Assembly: GCA_011525805.1 (NCBI GenBank)
Contig: WYBR01000083.1
Coordinates: 50,557 to 114,556 of the forward strand
DNA: 64,000 nt
Reading direction: 5' to 3'
Origin: Vicinamibacteraceae bacterium
Lineage (GTDB): Bacteria; Planctomycetota; Phycisphaerae; Phycisphaerales; UBA5793
Shown: positions 8,591-17,339 of the stretch, one piece after another
Position numbering within the stretch: the stretch's first letter is position 1
Layout of the letters: every line of letters starts with the position of its first letter
Translations under genes and position numbers: made by a program
The notes under the pieces: generated by a model
What the model was told of the DNA's origin: nothing
Database searches by the model: none
Seen by the model: only the letters and a program-made list of their open reading frames with translations

Positions 8591-8881
8591 TCAATGCGAT
8601 GACGTCGGCTCTTGGCGCCGCGGCGACCCCGATGACTGCGACAGGCGCTGCTGGTTGCGGTAGAGCGCGTAGCCCAGCGAGCCGACGACGGACGCGGGCA
8701 CCGCGAGCATGACGATGACGGAGAGGGAGAAGCCGAGCGCGACGTTCACGCCCGTCTCCTCCTGTTTGACTTCGTTCTCCTCGCTGCACAGCGGGCAGGC
8801 GGTCGCCGTCCGCGCCGGCAGCGCGCTGAGCAGGATCGCCGCCAGGCAGAGTTTCACGGCATGTCGAGTGCGGATCATCAT
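8591..8881 (-). CDS. Small exported membrane protein with CxxC motif
   Basis: 96 residues: signal peptide (LCLAAILLSALPARTATA), then CPLCSEEN, a hydrophilic linker, one transmembrane segment (about 47-70) and a polar tail rich in Gln and Ser. The CPLC pair would be on the outer face. It lies 9 bases downstream of the SCO1-DUF420 gene and closes the cox operon, so a part in copper delivery or oxidase assembly is plausible, but this is inference from position. No named family recognised. Confidence 0.65.
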   Translation of the reverse strand: MMIRTRHAVKLCLAAILLSALPARTATACPLCSEENEVKQEETGVNVALGFSLSVIVMLAVPASVVGSLGYALYRNQQRLSQSSGSPRRQEPTSSH

Positions 8882-8890
8882 CGGGCAATC

Positions 8891-10138
8891 CTATGCGCCG
8901 CGCCGCGGCGCGGCCTCGACCAGCGCCTGCGGCGCCGCCTCGCCTGCCTGCCGGTACTTGAGCAGAGCCGGATGAAGTTGGTAGAGCATCAGGTAGACGA
9001 TCACGCCCGTGACGGCGACGTACATCCAGATCGGCCAGGTGACGCGCGCCAGGCGGCGATGGGCGTCGAAGCGCCCCTTAGAGGCGAGCCAGAGCGTCCG
9101 GATCGCCAGCGGCGGCACCGTCGCCGCGAGAACGACGTGCGAGATCAGAATCGTGTAGTAGATTCCCCGCCACGCCCCGGCGACCCGCCAAGGCGTATGG
9201 CCGACGCCTTCGGCCATCTGCCGCAGCGTGTGGTAGGTGATGTAGGAAGCGAGAAAGGCGACGGAAACAAGTAGTGCCGCGATCATCGTCCGGCGGTGCG
9301 CGGCGCGCTTCCCCCGCCGAATGAGCCGCAACCCGACCACCAGAAGCGTCGCAGACACGGCGTTGAGCGTCGCGTTGAGAGCGGGCAGATACGAAACCAG
9401 CCCCATGCTCTGCGGGTGGGCCGCTGCGGTCGGGGTCTCGCCTGACTCCATCGCCAGGCGCGCGTCGGCCAGGAGGCGATCCATCTCGGCCGCGTCGGTG
9501 CCGCTGTACCATCCGCGCACGAAGCCGTCGGGCCCGACGAGAACGAAGCGGCTGCTGTGAACGATCGGTCCGCCGTGGTCGCCGGGGTCGTCGGCCGGCG
9601 CGGCGCCTTCGCGCGTCAGGCGCTCGGCCTCCTGCTGGGGATTCTCGACGCTCAGGAGCAGCGCCCGCGCGTAGCGTTGAATCTCGCCGTACTCGCCGGT
9701 GAGGAAACTCCACTGCCGCTCATCCGCGCCGTAGGCCTGCGCATAAGCGGCGAGCGCCTGCGGCGTGTCCCGCCACGGATCGCAGGTGATCGAGACGAGG
9801 CGGAGACGATCCGTCGGGCCGATCGATTCCTGCAGCGTGCGCATGTTGCCGGTCATGATGGGGCACGGGCCGGGACAGTTCGTGAAAATGAAGTCCACGA
9901 TCCACGCCCGCCCGAGCAGATCGTGCGAGTCGAACGCCTCTTCGCGCTGGTCCGTGAGGGTGATGCGCGGGGCCTTGATGAGCGGTGGCGGCGCCGCGCT
10001 CTCCGAACCCGCCGACGCGCGAGGCCCGGGCGCGAAGCGGAACCACGACCAGACGATGAGCGCGGCGCACAGCGCGACCATGATCGTCCAGACCGTGAGG
10101 TCCACTCTTGTCATGCCGGAGCGGGCAATGGGGCGCAT
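8891..10138 (-). CDS. SCO1/SenC copper chaperone fused to a DUF420 membrane domain
   Basis: 415 residues. An N-terminal transmembrane anchor (about 15-33) is followed by a thioredoxin-like SCO domain (about 50-225) with copper ligands CPGPCP (C-x3-C) and a downstream His in IVHSSRFVLVGPDG. The C-terminal half (about 255-395) has four transmembrane segments with 'ALNATLNAVSATLLVVG', 'H-R-R-T-M' and 'YYTILISHVVLA', matching DUF420 (YozB-like) proteins found near oxidase genes. SCO proteins insert copper into the CuA site of subunit II. The two parts are usually separate genes; here they are one polypeptide. Confidence 0.9.
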   Translation of the reverse strand: MRPIARSGMTRVDLTVWTIMVALCAALIVWSWFRFAPGPRASAGSESAAPPPLIKAPRITLTDQREEAFDSHDLLGRAWIVDFIFTNCPGPCPIMTGNMRTLQESIGPTDRLRLVSITCDPWRDTPQALAAYAQAYGADERQWSFLTGEYGEIQRYARALLLSVENPQQEAERLTREGAAPADDPGDHGGPIVHSSRFVLVGPDGFVRGWYSGTDAAEMDRLLADARLAMESGETPTAAAHPQSMGLVSYLPALNATLNAVSATLLVVGLRLIRRGKRAAHRRTMIAALLVSVAFLASYITYHTLRQMAEGVGHTPWRVAGAWRGIYYTILISHVVLAATVPPLAIRTLWLASKGRFDAHRRLARVTWPIWMYVAVTGVIVYLMLYQLHPALLKYRQAGEAAPQALVEAAPRRGA

Positions 10139-10141
10139 GCG

Positions 10142-10975
10142 TCAGTGCCCCCCGGAATCAGGCGCGGCGACCACGACAACCGCCGCGCCGATCGCGGCCG
10201 CAGCGCACGCGCCCGCGATCGCGAGCGGGAGGATCGCCGCCTCGCCGTGCAGCGGCGCCGCGATCGCCTGCGAGCACCACGTCAGCGGGTTGGCGAGCAT
10301 GAGCAGCCGCAGCGCCTCGTGCTGCTCATGCACGGGGAAGATCGCGCCCGAGAGCGCCCACATGGGCATGAGCACGAGGTTCATGACGGCGTGAAAGCCC
10401 TGCGTCGTCTCGCTCTTCCAGGCGAACGCCACGCCGATGCCCGTCATCATCAGCGTCGTCAGCGCCAGCGCAAGGAGGATCGCAGCGAGGTTCACCGGGG
10501 CCGGCCAGTGCGACCAGACCGGCGGCGCCAGCAGGAGCGCGGCCGCCTGCACGAAGGCGAGGATCGCCCCGCCGACCACCTTGCCCAGCGCGACCGACCA
10601 GCGCGACGCCGGCGAAACGAGCACCGACTGAAGCCAGCCCTCGTTGCGATCGTCAATGACGGAGATGCTCGAGAAGATGGCCGTGAAGAGCGCCACCATC
10701 GTCATCATGCCCGGCAGGAGGAACAGGCCGTACCCGCCGCGACTGCCGCCAGAGGAGGGTGCGACGATGTTCGAGAACCCGGCGCCGAGGAACGCCCAGA
10801 GCATCAGCGGTGTGCCGATCGCGGCGGCGATACGCGTCGGCTGGCGGCGGAAGCGCACCACCTCCCGCCAGACGAATATCCCCAGGACGCGCAGACCCGA
10901 CGTCCGGGCCACAACCCGATGCGCACTGGCGGCAGCGCTGAGCGTCATGTCAGGATGCGCCGCTGGGTCAACCAT
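10142..10975 (-). CDS. ABC-2 type transporter permease
   Basis: 277 residues from the ATG at 10975, which overlaps the end of the ATPase gene by 8 bases; the longer open frame upstream is an out-of-frame reading of that gene. Six hydrophobic segments, starting near 'RRQPTRIAAAIGTPLMLWAF', with 'FSSISVIDDRNEGWLQSVLVSPASRWSV' as in ABC-2 exporters of the DrrB/NodJ/NosY type, and 'MWALSGAIFPVH' before the last segments. With the upstream ATPase it forms an exporter. Its place inside the cox operon suggests a role in heme, copper or oxidase maturation; substrate unknown. Confidence 0.85.
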   Translation of the reverse strand: MVDPAAHPDMTLSAAASAHRVVARTSGLRVLGIFVWREVVRFRRQPTRIAAAIGTPLMLWAFLGAGFSNIVAPSSGGSRGGYGLFLLPGMMTMVALFTAIFSSISVIDDRNEGWLQSVLVSPASRWSVALGKVVGGAILAFVQAAALLLAPPVWSHWPAPVNLAAILLALALTTLMMTGIGVAFAWKSETTQGFHAVMNLVLMPMWALSGAIFPVHEQHEALRLLMLANPLTWCSQAIAAPLHGEAAILPLAIAGACAAAAIGAAVVVVAAPDSGGH

Positions 10976-11966
10976 GGCCGCCCGCGCCTTCCGGGCCTGA
11001 CGCCGCCTCCGGCTGATCGTTGAGCGCTTCGCCGGTGAGTTCCACGAAGACGTCCGCGAGCGTCGGCGGGGCGATCGTGAAGGCGATGCCGCGCCGCGCC
11101 AGTTCCAGCGCCGCCTGCTCGCGCTGCGACTGCCCGATCGGTGCGACCCACTGGCTGCCCACCGCCTTCCACGGCACATCAAGATTCAACGTCGGGCGGC
11201 CGGGCGAGTGCACCGTCACGAAGGCGCCGCCAAGGCCATGGCGGAGGTCCGCCGGCGCCCCGTCGGCGACGATCCGCCCCCCGTGCACGAAGACGGCGCG
11301 ATCGCAGCGATCCGCCTCGTCGATCAGGTGCGTGCTCATGACGACGGTCATGCCCGCTTCGCGCTGGCGCCTGTCGATCGAGTCGAGGAACATCTGCCGC
11401 GCCGCCGGGTCGAGTCCGACCGTCGGTTCATCGAGGAGGAGGATGCGCGGGTGGTGAAGCATGGCGCGGGCGAGATCGACGCGGCGCTTCAAGCCGCCCG
11501 ACAGCGTCTTGACGAGCGAGGCGCGCCGGTCGCCGAGATCGCCGCGTTCGAGTTCCTCGTCGATGCGCCGTCGGGCGTCGCGGCCGCGAAGCCCGTACAG
11601 GCCGGCCTGGCAGAGCAGATTCTCCTCGACCGTGAGGTGGGGATCGAGGCCGTTGGACTGAAAGACGACGCTGAGCAGCGGTCGAAAGGCCGCCGGATCG
11701 CTCTCACCGCCGACGATCAGGCGGCCGGAAGTCGGGCGCATCATGCCGCAGATGATCCGCATGAGTGTGGATTTGCCGCTGCCGTTGGGGCCGAGCAGCG
11801 CTGCCGATCCACCCGCGGCGAGGCGCAGCGAGATTCCCTTGATCGCCTCGCAGGCCGCCTGGCCGCGGCGCGCAGGATAGACGAACCGCAGGTCGGCGAT
11901 CTCGATCGCCGGCGCTGCGGCCGCGGCCGGGGCGCCGGTTGCGGCGGTGATCAGTTCGAGAGCCAT
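10968..11966 (-). CDS. ABC transporter ATP-binding protein (ABC-2 / DrrA-NosF type)
   Basis: 332 residues. Walker A GPNGSGKST, Q-loop VVFQSNGLD, signature LSGGLKRRVDLARA (Gly-Leu instead of the usual Gln after SGG), Walker B ILLLDEPTVGLD, switch His in MSTHLIDEADRCD. About 90 residues follow the nucleotide-binding domain, as in DrrA-like ATPases. It overlaps ctaB by 16 bases upstream and the permease by 8 bases downstream, so the three are translationally coupled. Confidence 0.9.
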   Translation of the reverse strand: MALELITAATGAPAAAAAPAIEIADLRFVYPARRGQAACEAIKGISLRLAAGGSAALLGPNGSGKSTLMRIICGMMRPTSGRLIVGGESDPAAFRPLLSVVFQSNGLDPHLTVEENLLCQAGLYGLRGRDARRRIDEELERGDLGDRRASLVKTLSGGLKRRVDLARAMLHHPRILLLDEPTVGLDPAARQMFLDSIDRRQREAGMTVVMSTHLIDEADRCDRAVFVHGGRIVADGAPADLRHGLGGAFVTVHSPGRPTLNLDVPWKAVGSQWVAPIGQSQREQAALELARRGIAFTIAPPTLADVFVELTGEALNDQPEAASGPEGAGGHG

Positions 11967-12916
11967 CGCGGCAGCACCACGGCGTCAACGACCATGACGC
12001 CGAGCAGAACGGGCAGGTAGGTGATCGTGAAGAAGAATAGCCGCCGCGCCGCCTGCTGGGTTCTCTCGATGGCGACGCGCGCGGCAACGTACAACTGCGC
12101 CAGCCCCAGCAGCAGCGCCACGAGCCAGTAGACCGGTCCGACCATGCCCAGCACGCCGGGCAGGAGCGTCGCGGGCAGCAGGACGGCGCTCCAACTGAGC
12201 ACGCTCGCGGAGGTCTTCGCCCCCGTCGGGTCGGTGACGGGCATGACGGGAATGCCCGCCAGCGCGTATTCATCGCGGTAGAACCACGCGATGGCCAGAA
12301 AGTGCGGCATCTGCCAGATGAACATGATGAGAAAGAGCGTCAGGCCGCGGGCATCGACGCTCCCCGTGGCCGCGGCGAAGCCGATGAGCGGCGGCAGCGC
12401 GCCGGGCACGGCCCCGATGAGCGTGGCCGTCGAACTCACTCGCTTCATCGGCGTGTAGATGAGCGCGTAAGTGATGAGCGTCGCGAAGGCGATGAGCGCC
12501 GCGAGGGGCCGCTGCGCGAGCCAGGCCAGTTGCGCCACCCCCGCCACCGCGAGCAAGGCGCCGAAACGCAGCGCGGCCGAGGGGGCCATCCGCCGGTCGG
12601 GCAGCGGCCGCTTCGCCGTGCGCGCCATCAGGCGATCCGTGTCGCGCTCGAACCACTGATTGAGCACGGAGCCGGCGCCGGCGCACAGCGCCGTGCCCAT
12701 CAGCGAGTGGCCCAGCACGGCGACCGACTCGAGCGGCCGCGATCCAACGCCCATTGCAAAGCCGACTGCCGTCGTGATGAGCACGAGGGTGTTGAGGCGA
12801 GGCTTGGTGAGTTCGACGTGGTCCCGCCAGGCGGTGGAGAGCGGCCGACGCCCGACTTGCGGCGGCAACGCGGCCGCGGACTCAACCCCGACGCGTTCGA
12901 TTCTCACGCTGCTCAT
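11951..12916 (-). CDS. ctaB: Protoheme IX farnesyltransferase (heme O synthase)
   Basis: 321 residues, UbiA prenyltransferase family with about nine transmembrane segments. First Asp-rich motif NQWFERDTDRLMARTAKRPLP, second region YTPMKRVSSTATLIGAVPGA, and 'WQMPHFLAIAW..RDEY' are typical of COX10/CtaB. It adds farnesyl to heme B to give heme O, the substrate of the heme A synthase encoded just upstream, whose stop overlaps this ATG by 4 bases (ATGA). Confidence 0.95.
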   Translation of the reverse strand: MSSVRIERVGVESAAALPPQVGRRPLSTAWRDHVELTKPRLNTLVLITTAVGFAMGVGSRPLESVAVLGHSLMGTALCAGAGSVLNQWFERDTDRLMARTAKRPLPDRRMAPSAALRFGALLAVAGVAQLAWLAQRPLAALIAFATLITYALIYTPMKRVSSTATLIGAVPGALPPLIGFAAATGSVDARGLTLFLIMFIWQMPHFLAIAWFYRDEYALAGIPVMPVTDPTGAKTSASVLSWSAVLLPATLLPGVLGMVGPVYWLVALLLGLAQLYVAARVAIERTQQAARRLFFFTITYLPVLLGVMVVDAVVLPRWLSN

Positions 12917-14556
12917 GAGGCGCCTCCCGGCACCGCGCGCGGGGAGGTGCGATCGGGCGTCTCGGCGGCGGCCTTCGACCCGGCCCGCATCGCCGAGGGG
13001 GCGGCGCCGATCATCAGCGTCATCAGCCAGGCGAGAAGCACGATCATCGCGCCGAGCACTACATGCGAGGAGACGATCGCGGCGACGCGCAGGTCGAGCA
13101 CCTGGTCGAGGCGGTCAAGCCGCGTCGTCATCCACCACGTGACGGCGCCGAGCAGCACTTGCGCCGCGACCGACGCGATCAGCGCCCCGGCGCCGAGCCG
13201 CGCGCGGCGCGAATCCGAGTGCATCATGACGACCGACGCGAGCACGAGCGCGGCCGCCACCACGGCCAGCGCGCCGAAGACGTGGACGAGCAGCGCCCAG
13301 TCGAACCCGAAGTGCCGCGTGATCGCGCCGAAGACCGTCTGACAGAACGAAAGCGCGACCAGCGCAAGCCCGATGCGCACCGCGGCCAGGCGAATCGCCG
13401 GCGAGGGAAGCACGGCGCCCGCGCCCCGAGCCGCGGCGCCTTCATCCGCGCGGCGGGAGAGGCGGAACAGGAAGAAGGTCAGCATCCCCGCGGCGAGCAG
13501 GAACAACTGCGCCGCGCAGGCGTGAACCACCGCGAGCACGTCCGCCGCCGCGTGCCCGTAGGCGTTGACCATCGTCACGCGCTGCCCGCCGAGCACGCCC
13601 TGAAGGACCACCAGCAGCAGCACCAGCGAGCCGAGCACGCTCATGGGAAAGCGCTGAACCACTTGCGGCCAGCGGGAAAGGAATCGCGCCGCCCGTCCGG
13701 GGCGCTCATTCTGCTCGCGCCATGCAAACCCGCACTCCGGGCAGCGTCGCATCGTCAAGCCACGGATCGAGTATCGGCAGCGCGGGCAGCGGCCCGACTG
13801 CAGTGCGATGCTCGTTCCAAGCCGAGGCGGCCGGATCCACAGCCAGATGCACAGCGTCAGCGTCTGCAGTCCGACGAGCGAGCCGATGAGCCGATGCGCG
13901 TGCTCGTAGTAGATCCCCCCCACCATCTTGGTGAAGGGAAAGAGGAACATGTTGTAGCCGTAACTCGTCGGCCAGTCGGGCACGGCAAGCCCCACCTCCA
14001 GCGACGTGACCAGGCCGCCGACGGACATGAGGCACAGCGTGGCGCCGAGGATGACAGCGCCGAGGGTTGCCTGGCTGCGCTCGCCGGCGGCGGGCGGGGT
14101 AGGCCTCGACCCCGACAACGACCGGCGGGCGAATGCTCCGATGGCGCCGAAGACAACGCCGACAGTCGTCGCGGCGATCAGACTGCCGGGAATCCAAGCC
14201 CAGTCCGAGAGCGTTACGCGGGCGACCTCGGGGGTCGCCGCGGCCCGGCTATGCACCGCCGACCCGACGAGCAGACAGTTGACCAGCCCCGCGACGAGAA
14301 GGCTCGACGTGCTCAGCGTGATCGAACCGCTGATCCAGCCGATGAGCGCCGCTCCCGCCGCCATGATGGCGATGAGCAGCGCGAGGAGGATCGGGCTGGC
14401 AAGCGGCAGGTCCGGGAGGCGCGCCGTGAAGGCCGTCATCCACACGAGCGTGGCCAGCGCCATGCCGAAGGGCAGCGCGCGGTCCATCCCGCCGGGCGCC
14501 GCCGGCCATGGGCCGCGCCGCTCGTCGGACTCGGGAAGAAGGTGGTCTGGCGTCAT
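12913..14556 (-). CDS. ctaA: Heme A synthase (COX15/CtaA) with an inserted zinc ribbon
   Basis: 547 residues, against roughly 300-400 usual. An extra N-terminal region (about 25-145) adds four hydrophobic segments. The core begins near GAVILGATLCLMSVGGLVT and has the conserved Glu-x-x-His type motif YYEHAHRLIGSLVG (near 217) and later FCQTVFGAITRHFGF and SSHVVLGAMIVLLAW. Between transmembrane segments, about residues 255-279, sits a zinc ribbon: CPRCRYSIRGL, four residues, then CPECGFAW. The zinc ribbon matches the one in the membrane protein at 25551-26039. The enzyme oxidises heme O to heme A in the membrane. It overlaps ctaB and lies 68 bases after coxA. Confidence 0.9.
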   Translation of the reverse strand: MTPDHLLPESDERRGPWPAAPGGMDRALPFGMALATLVWMTAFTARLPDLPLASPILLALLIAIMAAGAALIGWISGSITLSTSSLLVAGLVNCLLVGSAVHSRAAATPEVARVTLSDWAWIPGSLIAATTVGVVFGAIGAFARRSLSGSRPTPPAAGERSQATLGAVILGATLCLMSVGGLVTSLEVGLAVPDWPTSYGYNMFLFPFTKMVGGIYYEHAHRLIGSLVGLQTLTLCIWLWIRPPRLGTSIALQSGRCPRCRYSIRGLTMRRCPECGFAWREQNERPGRAARFLSRWPQVVQRFPMSVLGSLVLLLVVLQGVLGGQRVTMVNAYGHAAADVLAVVHACAAQLFLLAAGMLTFFLFRLSRRADEGAAARGAGAVLPSPAIRLAAVRIGLALVALSFCQTVFGAITRHFGFDWALLVHVFGALAVVAAALVLASVVMMHSDSRRARLGAGALIASVAAQVLLGAVTWWMTTRLDRLDQVLDLRVAAIVSSHVVLGAMIVLLAWLMTLMIGAAPSAMRAGSKAAAETPDRTSPRAVPGGAS

Positions 14557-14624
14557 GCGTCCTTCCCCGCTGGGCCGGATGGCGCGGGCCTGCTCAAACG
14601 GTGTTGCCGGCCTGCGGCGGGCGG

Positions 14625-17294
14625 TCAGTGCCCGCTGGGCTCCTCAACGCCTTCGGGCAGTTCATCCCACTGCGGCAGATAGTCATCGCGGCCGCAGTGG
14701 TGCGCGGCGGGCGAGGAGAACTCGTAGGGTCCGCGGTGAACGACCGGCGTTACATGGAAGTTCTCATGCCACGGGGGGCTCGTCGCGTACCACTCGAGCG
14801 AATTGGCCCGCCACGGGTTGGAACCCGTCGGAGCGCCGAATTCCATCTCCTTGCGGCCCCACAACAGGAACCAGGCGAGGCCCGGCACCGCCATGAGCGC
14901 CGAGAGCGTCCACCCGAGGCGTTCCCCGCTCCACGCCACAATGCGGAACTCGCCCGTGCGCGGGCTCTTCCACGTTCGAGAGACGCGCTGGCCGGCCAGG
15001 CGCTCCTGCTTGGCGATCTCCGCCATCCAACCCGTCACCATCAGCCGGTGGCTCTCGACGAGCGTGCGCACTTGCTCGGGGAGCGAAGCGAGAAGATCGG
15101 CCCTGACCTCGACCTGATTGTACTTCTTGTGCTTCATCGGCGCTTGGCGCACCGCCTCGGCCAGCGGCGTGCTCTGCCAGTCGACGTTGGCCGCTTCGGC
15201 CGCCTCGTAGAAGGGCTTGAAGTTCAGCAGGTAGGAGGTTACGACCGGAGTCGCGGCCGCTTCGCCCGTCGCCTCGACGCGCAGGATCGCCGAAGGTTCC
15301 GTCTGCGCGGCGTCGACCGCCATCGGGTAGGGCTGCATCGGTGAGCCAAGGTGGTGCTCGGCGGACATGACGTAGGTCGTGCTGTTCACGCCGAGCCACT
15401 CCCAGAAGTCGCCCTTCCCGAAGACGGGGAAGAAGAACAGCGGAAGGGCGATGATCCACACGGCCCAGAGCAGTCCGCGATTCAGCCCTCGGCCCCAGTC
15501 GAGCCGGGCGGCGTTCGTCGCCGCGGCGTCGAGCAGCGCCATGAGAGCGGCGAGCAGCGCGAATCCGAGCAGCGGAACGAGCAGCGAGTGGCCGTCGCCC
15601 ATTTCCCAGAGGCGCGAGGCAGGCTTGAGCGGCGTGAGTTCGAGCAGCGCGATGATCAGCGGATAGGCCACGATCCGGTTGCCGAAGCGCCCGATCGAGC
15701 AGAAGAAGTTGATCACGAAGGGAATCTGCGACATGCCCAGCATCAGGGCGCCGATGGTCATGAAGATGTTGAGCGGCTGAAGGTGCTCGAGCGAGGGGTA
15801 CTCGAGGATCGTGGCGTAGCGGCGCGGATGGGCGCCGATGCCGACGATGTGCATGACGAAGAAGGTCAGGTTGAAGGCGATGAGCGTCAGCCAGAAGTGC
15901 AGCACGCCGAGGCGCTGGTTCATGTTGCGGCCGAACATCTTGGGGAACCAGTAGTAGATGCCGCCGAAGATGCCGAAAAGCGACCCGCCGAAGAGCACGT
16001 AGTGGATGTGCCCGACGATGAAGTAGGTGTCGTGGAAATAAATGTCCACGGGCGTGCAGGCCATGAAGATGCCCGTCAGGCCGCCGATCACGAACATCGA
16101 GACGAATCCGATCGCGAAGAGCATCGCCGGCGTGTAGTGAATCTGCCCGCCCCAGAGCGTGCCCAGCCAGTTGAAGGTCTTGATGGCCGAGGGCACGGCG
16201 ATGAGGATGGTCGAGGCCATGAACGCCGTCCCGAGGATCGGGTTCATTCCCGACGCGAACATGTGGTGGCCCCACACGATGTAGCCGAGGAAGGCGATCC
16301 CCGCCAGCGCGAACACCATCGGCTTGTAGCCGAAGATCGGCTTTCGCGCAAAGGTCGCGAGGATGTCGCTGGTCATCCCCATCGACGGCAGGATCATGAT
16401 GTACACCGCCGGATGGCTGTAGAACCAGAACAGGTGCTGCCACATGAGCGGCTGGCCCGAATCGAGCGTGGACGCCTCAGCGCCGCTGCGCACCGCTGAC
16501 GAGATCGTGAAGAAGGTCGTGCCGAGGTGGCGGTCGAAGATCAGCATGAGCAGCGCCGCGGTCAGCACCGGCGTGCTCATCAGAATCAGCACCGACGTGA
16601 CGAAAAGCGACCAGACGGTCAGCGGCATGCGGAAGAGCGACATTCCCGGCGCACGGAGGTTGAGGATCGTCGTCAGGTAGTTGATCGAGCCCATCAGGCT
16701 GCTCGACCCGACCAGGATGAGCGAAATGAGCCACAGCGTCTGCGCCTGCCCGGAGAAGGTCGCCAGCGAGAGCGGCGGGTAACTCGTCCAGCCGCCCTGC
16801 GCCCCGCCGTAGTAGAACGCGGCGATCATCACCGCGCCTCCGCTCAGCGCCACCCAGTAGGAGAGCATGTTCAGAAGCGGAAAGGCCATGTCCTTCGCCC
16901 CGATCTGGAGCGGAATGAGCACGTTCCCGAACGCGCCCACGAGCAGCGGGATGATCACGAAGAAGATCATGAACGTCGCGTGCATCGTGAAGAGCATGTT
17001 GTAGAAGTCGCCGGTGATGAGCACCGACTGCGTCGCCGGCTGGAAGAACTTTGCCGACAGCCCCGGGATCGGGTTGGCGGGGTCGAACGGCCAGGCGATC
17101 TGCCATCGCACCGCCAGCGCCAGCAGCCCGCCCACCACCATCAGCAGCAGCGAGGTGAAGAGAAACTGGATCCCGATGACCTTGTGGTCCATCGAGAAAA
17201 CGTACTTGCGGATGAAGCCGATCTCGTGGTGATGGGCGTGATCGTGCCCGTGGGCAGCATGGTCAGCGGGAAGCGTCGTCATGGCGGGGAACAT
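14625..17294 (-). CDS. coxA: Cytochrome c oxidase subunit I with a large C-terminal-side insertion
   Basis: 889 residues, about 330 more than usual. N-terminal His-rich segment, then the twelve-helix core: heme a and CuB ligands in HATFMIFF, WFYSHPAVYIMILP (near 289; His and crosslinking Tyr), GHHMFASG and GHIHYVLFGG (near 425). The core ends near INFFCSIGRFGN (about 531). The conserved tail NPW..NSLEW..TSPPWHENF, which normally follows within a few residues, only appears at about 823. The intervening ~285 residues include further hydrophobic segments (LLVPLLGFALLAALMALL, GLLWAVWIIALPLFFFPVF), a soluble stretch with several basic/acidic helices and another hydrophobic segment (LGWTLSALMAVPGLAWFLLW). 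It reduces O2 at heme a3-CuB and pumps protons. It is 45 bases after coxB. Confidence 0.95.
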   Translation of the reverse strand: MFPAMTTLPADHAAHGHDHAHHHEIGFIRKYVFSMDHKVIGIQFLFTSLLLMVVGGLLALAVRWQIAWPFDPANPIPGLSAKFFQPATQSVLITGDFYNMLFTMHATFMIFFVIIPLLVGAFGNVLIPLQIGAKDMAFPLLNMLSYWVALSGGAVMIAAFYYGGAQGGWTSYPPLSLATFSGQAQTLWLISLILVGSSSLMGSINYLTTILNLRAPGMSLFRMPLTVWSLFVTSVLILMSTPVLTAALLMLIFDRHLGTTFFTISSAVRSGAEASTLDSGQPLMWQHLFWFYSHPAVYIMILPSMGMTSDILATFARKPIFGYKPMVFALAGIAFLGYIVWGHHMFASGMNPILGTAFMASTILIAVPSAIKTFNWLGTLWGGQIHYTPAMLFAIGFVSMFVIGGLTGIFMACTPVDIYFHDTYFIVGHIHYVLFGGSLFGIFGGIYYWFPKMFGRNMNQRLGVLHFWLTLIAFNLTFFVMHIVGIGAHPRRYATILEYPSLEHLQPLNIFMTIGALMLGMSQIPFVINFFCSIGRFGNRIVAYPLIIALLELTPLKPASRLWEMGDGHSLLVPLLGFALLAALMALLDAAATNAARLDWGRGLNRGLLWAVWIIALPLFFFPVFGKGDFWEWLGVNSTTYVMSAEHHLGSPMQPYPMAVDAAQTEPSAILRVEATGEAAATPVVTSYLLNFKPFYEAAEAANVDWQSTPLAEAVRQAPMKHKKYNQVEVRADLLASLPEQVRTLVESHRLMVTGWMAEIAKQERLAGQRVSRTWKSPRTGEFRIVAWSGERLGWTLSALMAVPGLAWFLLWGRKEMEFGAPTGSNPWRANSLEWYATSPPWHENFHVTPVVHRGPYEFSSPAAHHCGRDDYLPQWDELPEGVEEPSGH

Positions 17295-17339
17295 TCCATG
17301 GGGTCAGGGGATCTCTCAGCCGCGTCCCGACGGGCGGGC

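Noticed and set aside
13063..14682. Plus-strand frame of over 500 codons opposite heme A synthase
   Set aside because: Composition is Arg/Glu/His-rich without motifs; the opposite strand is an unmistakable COX15 protein.
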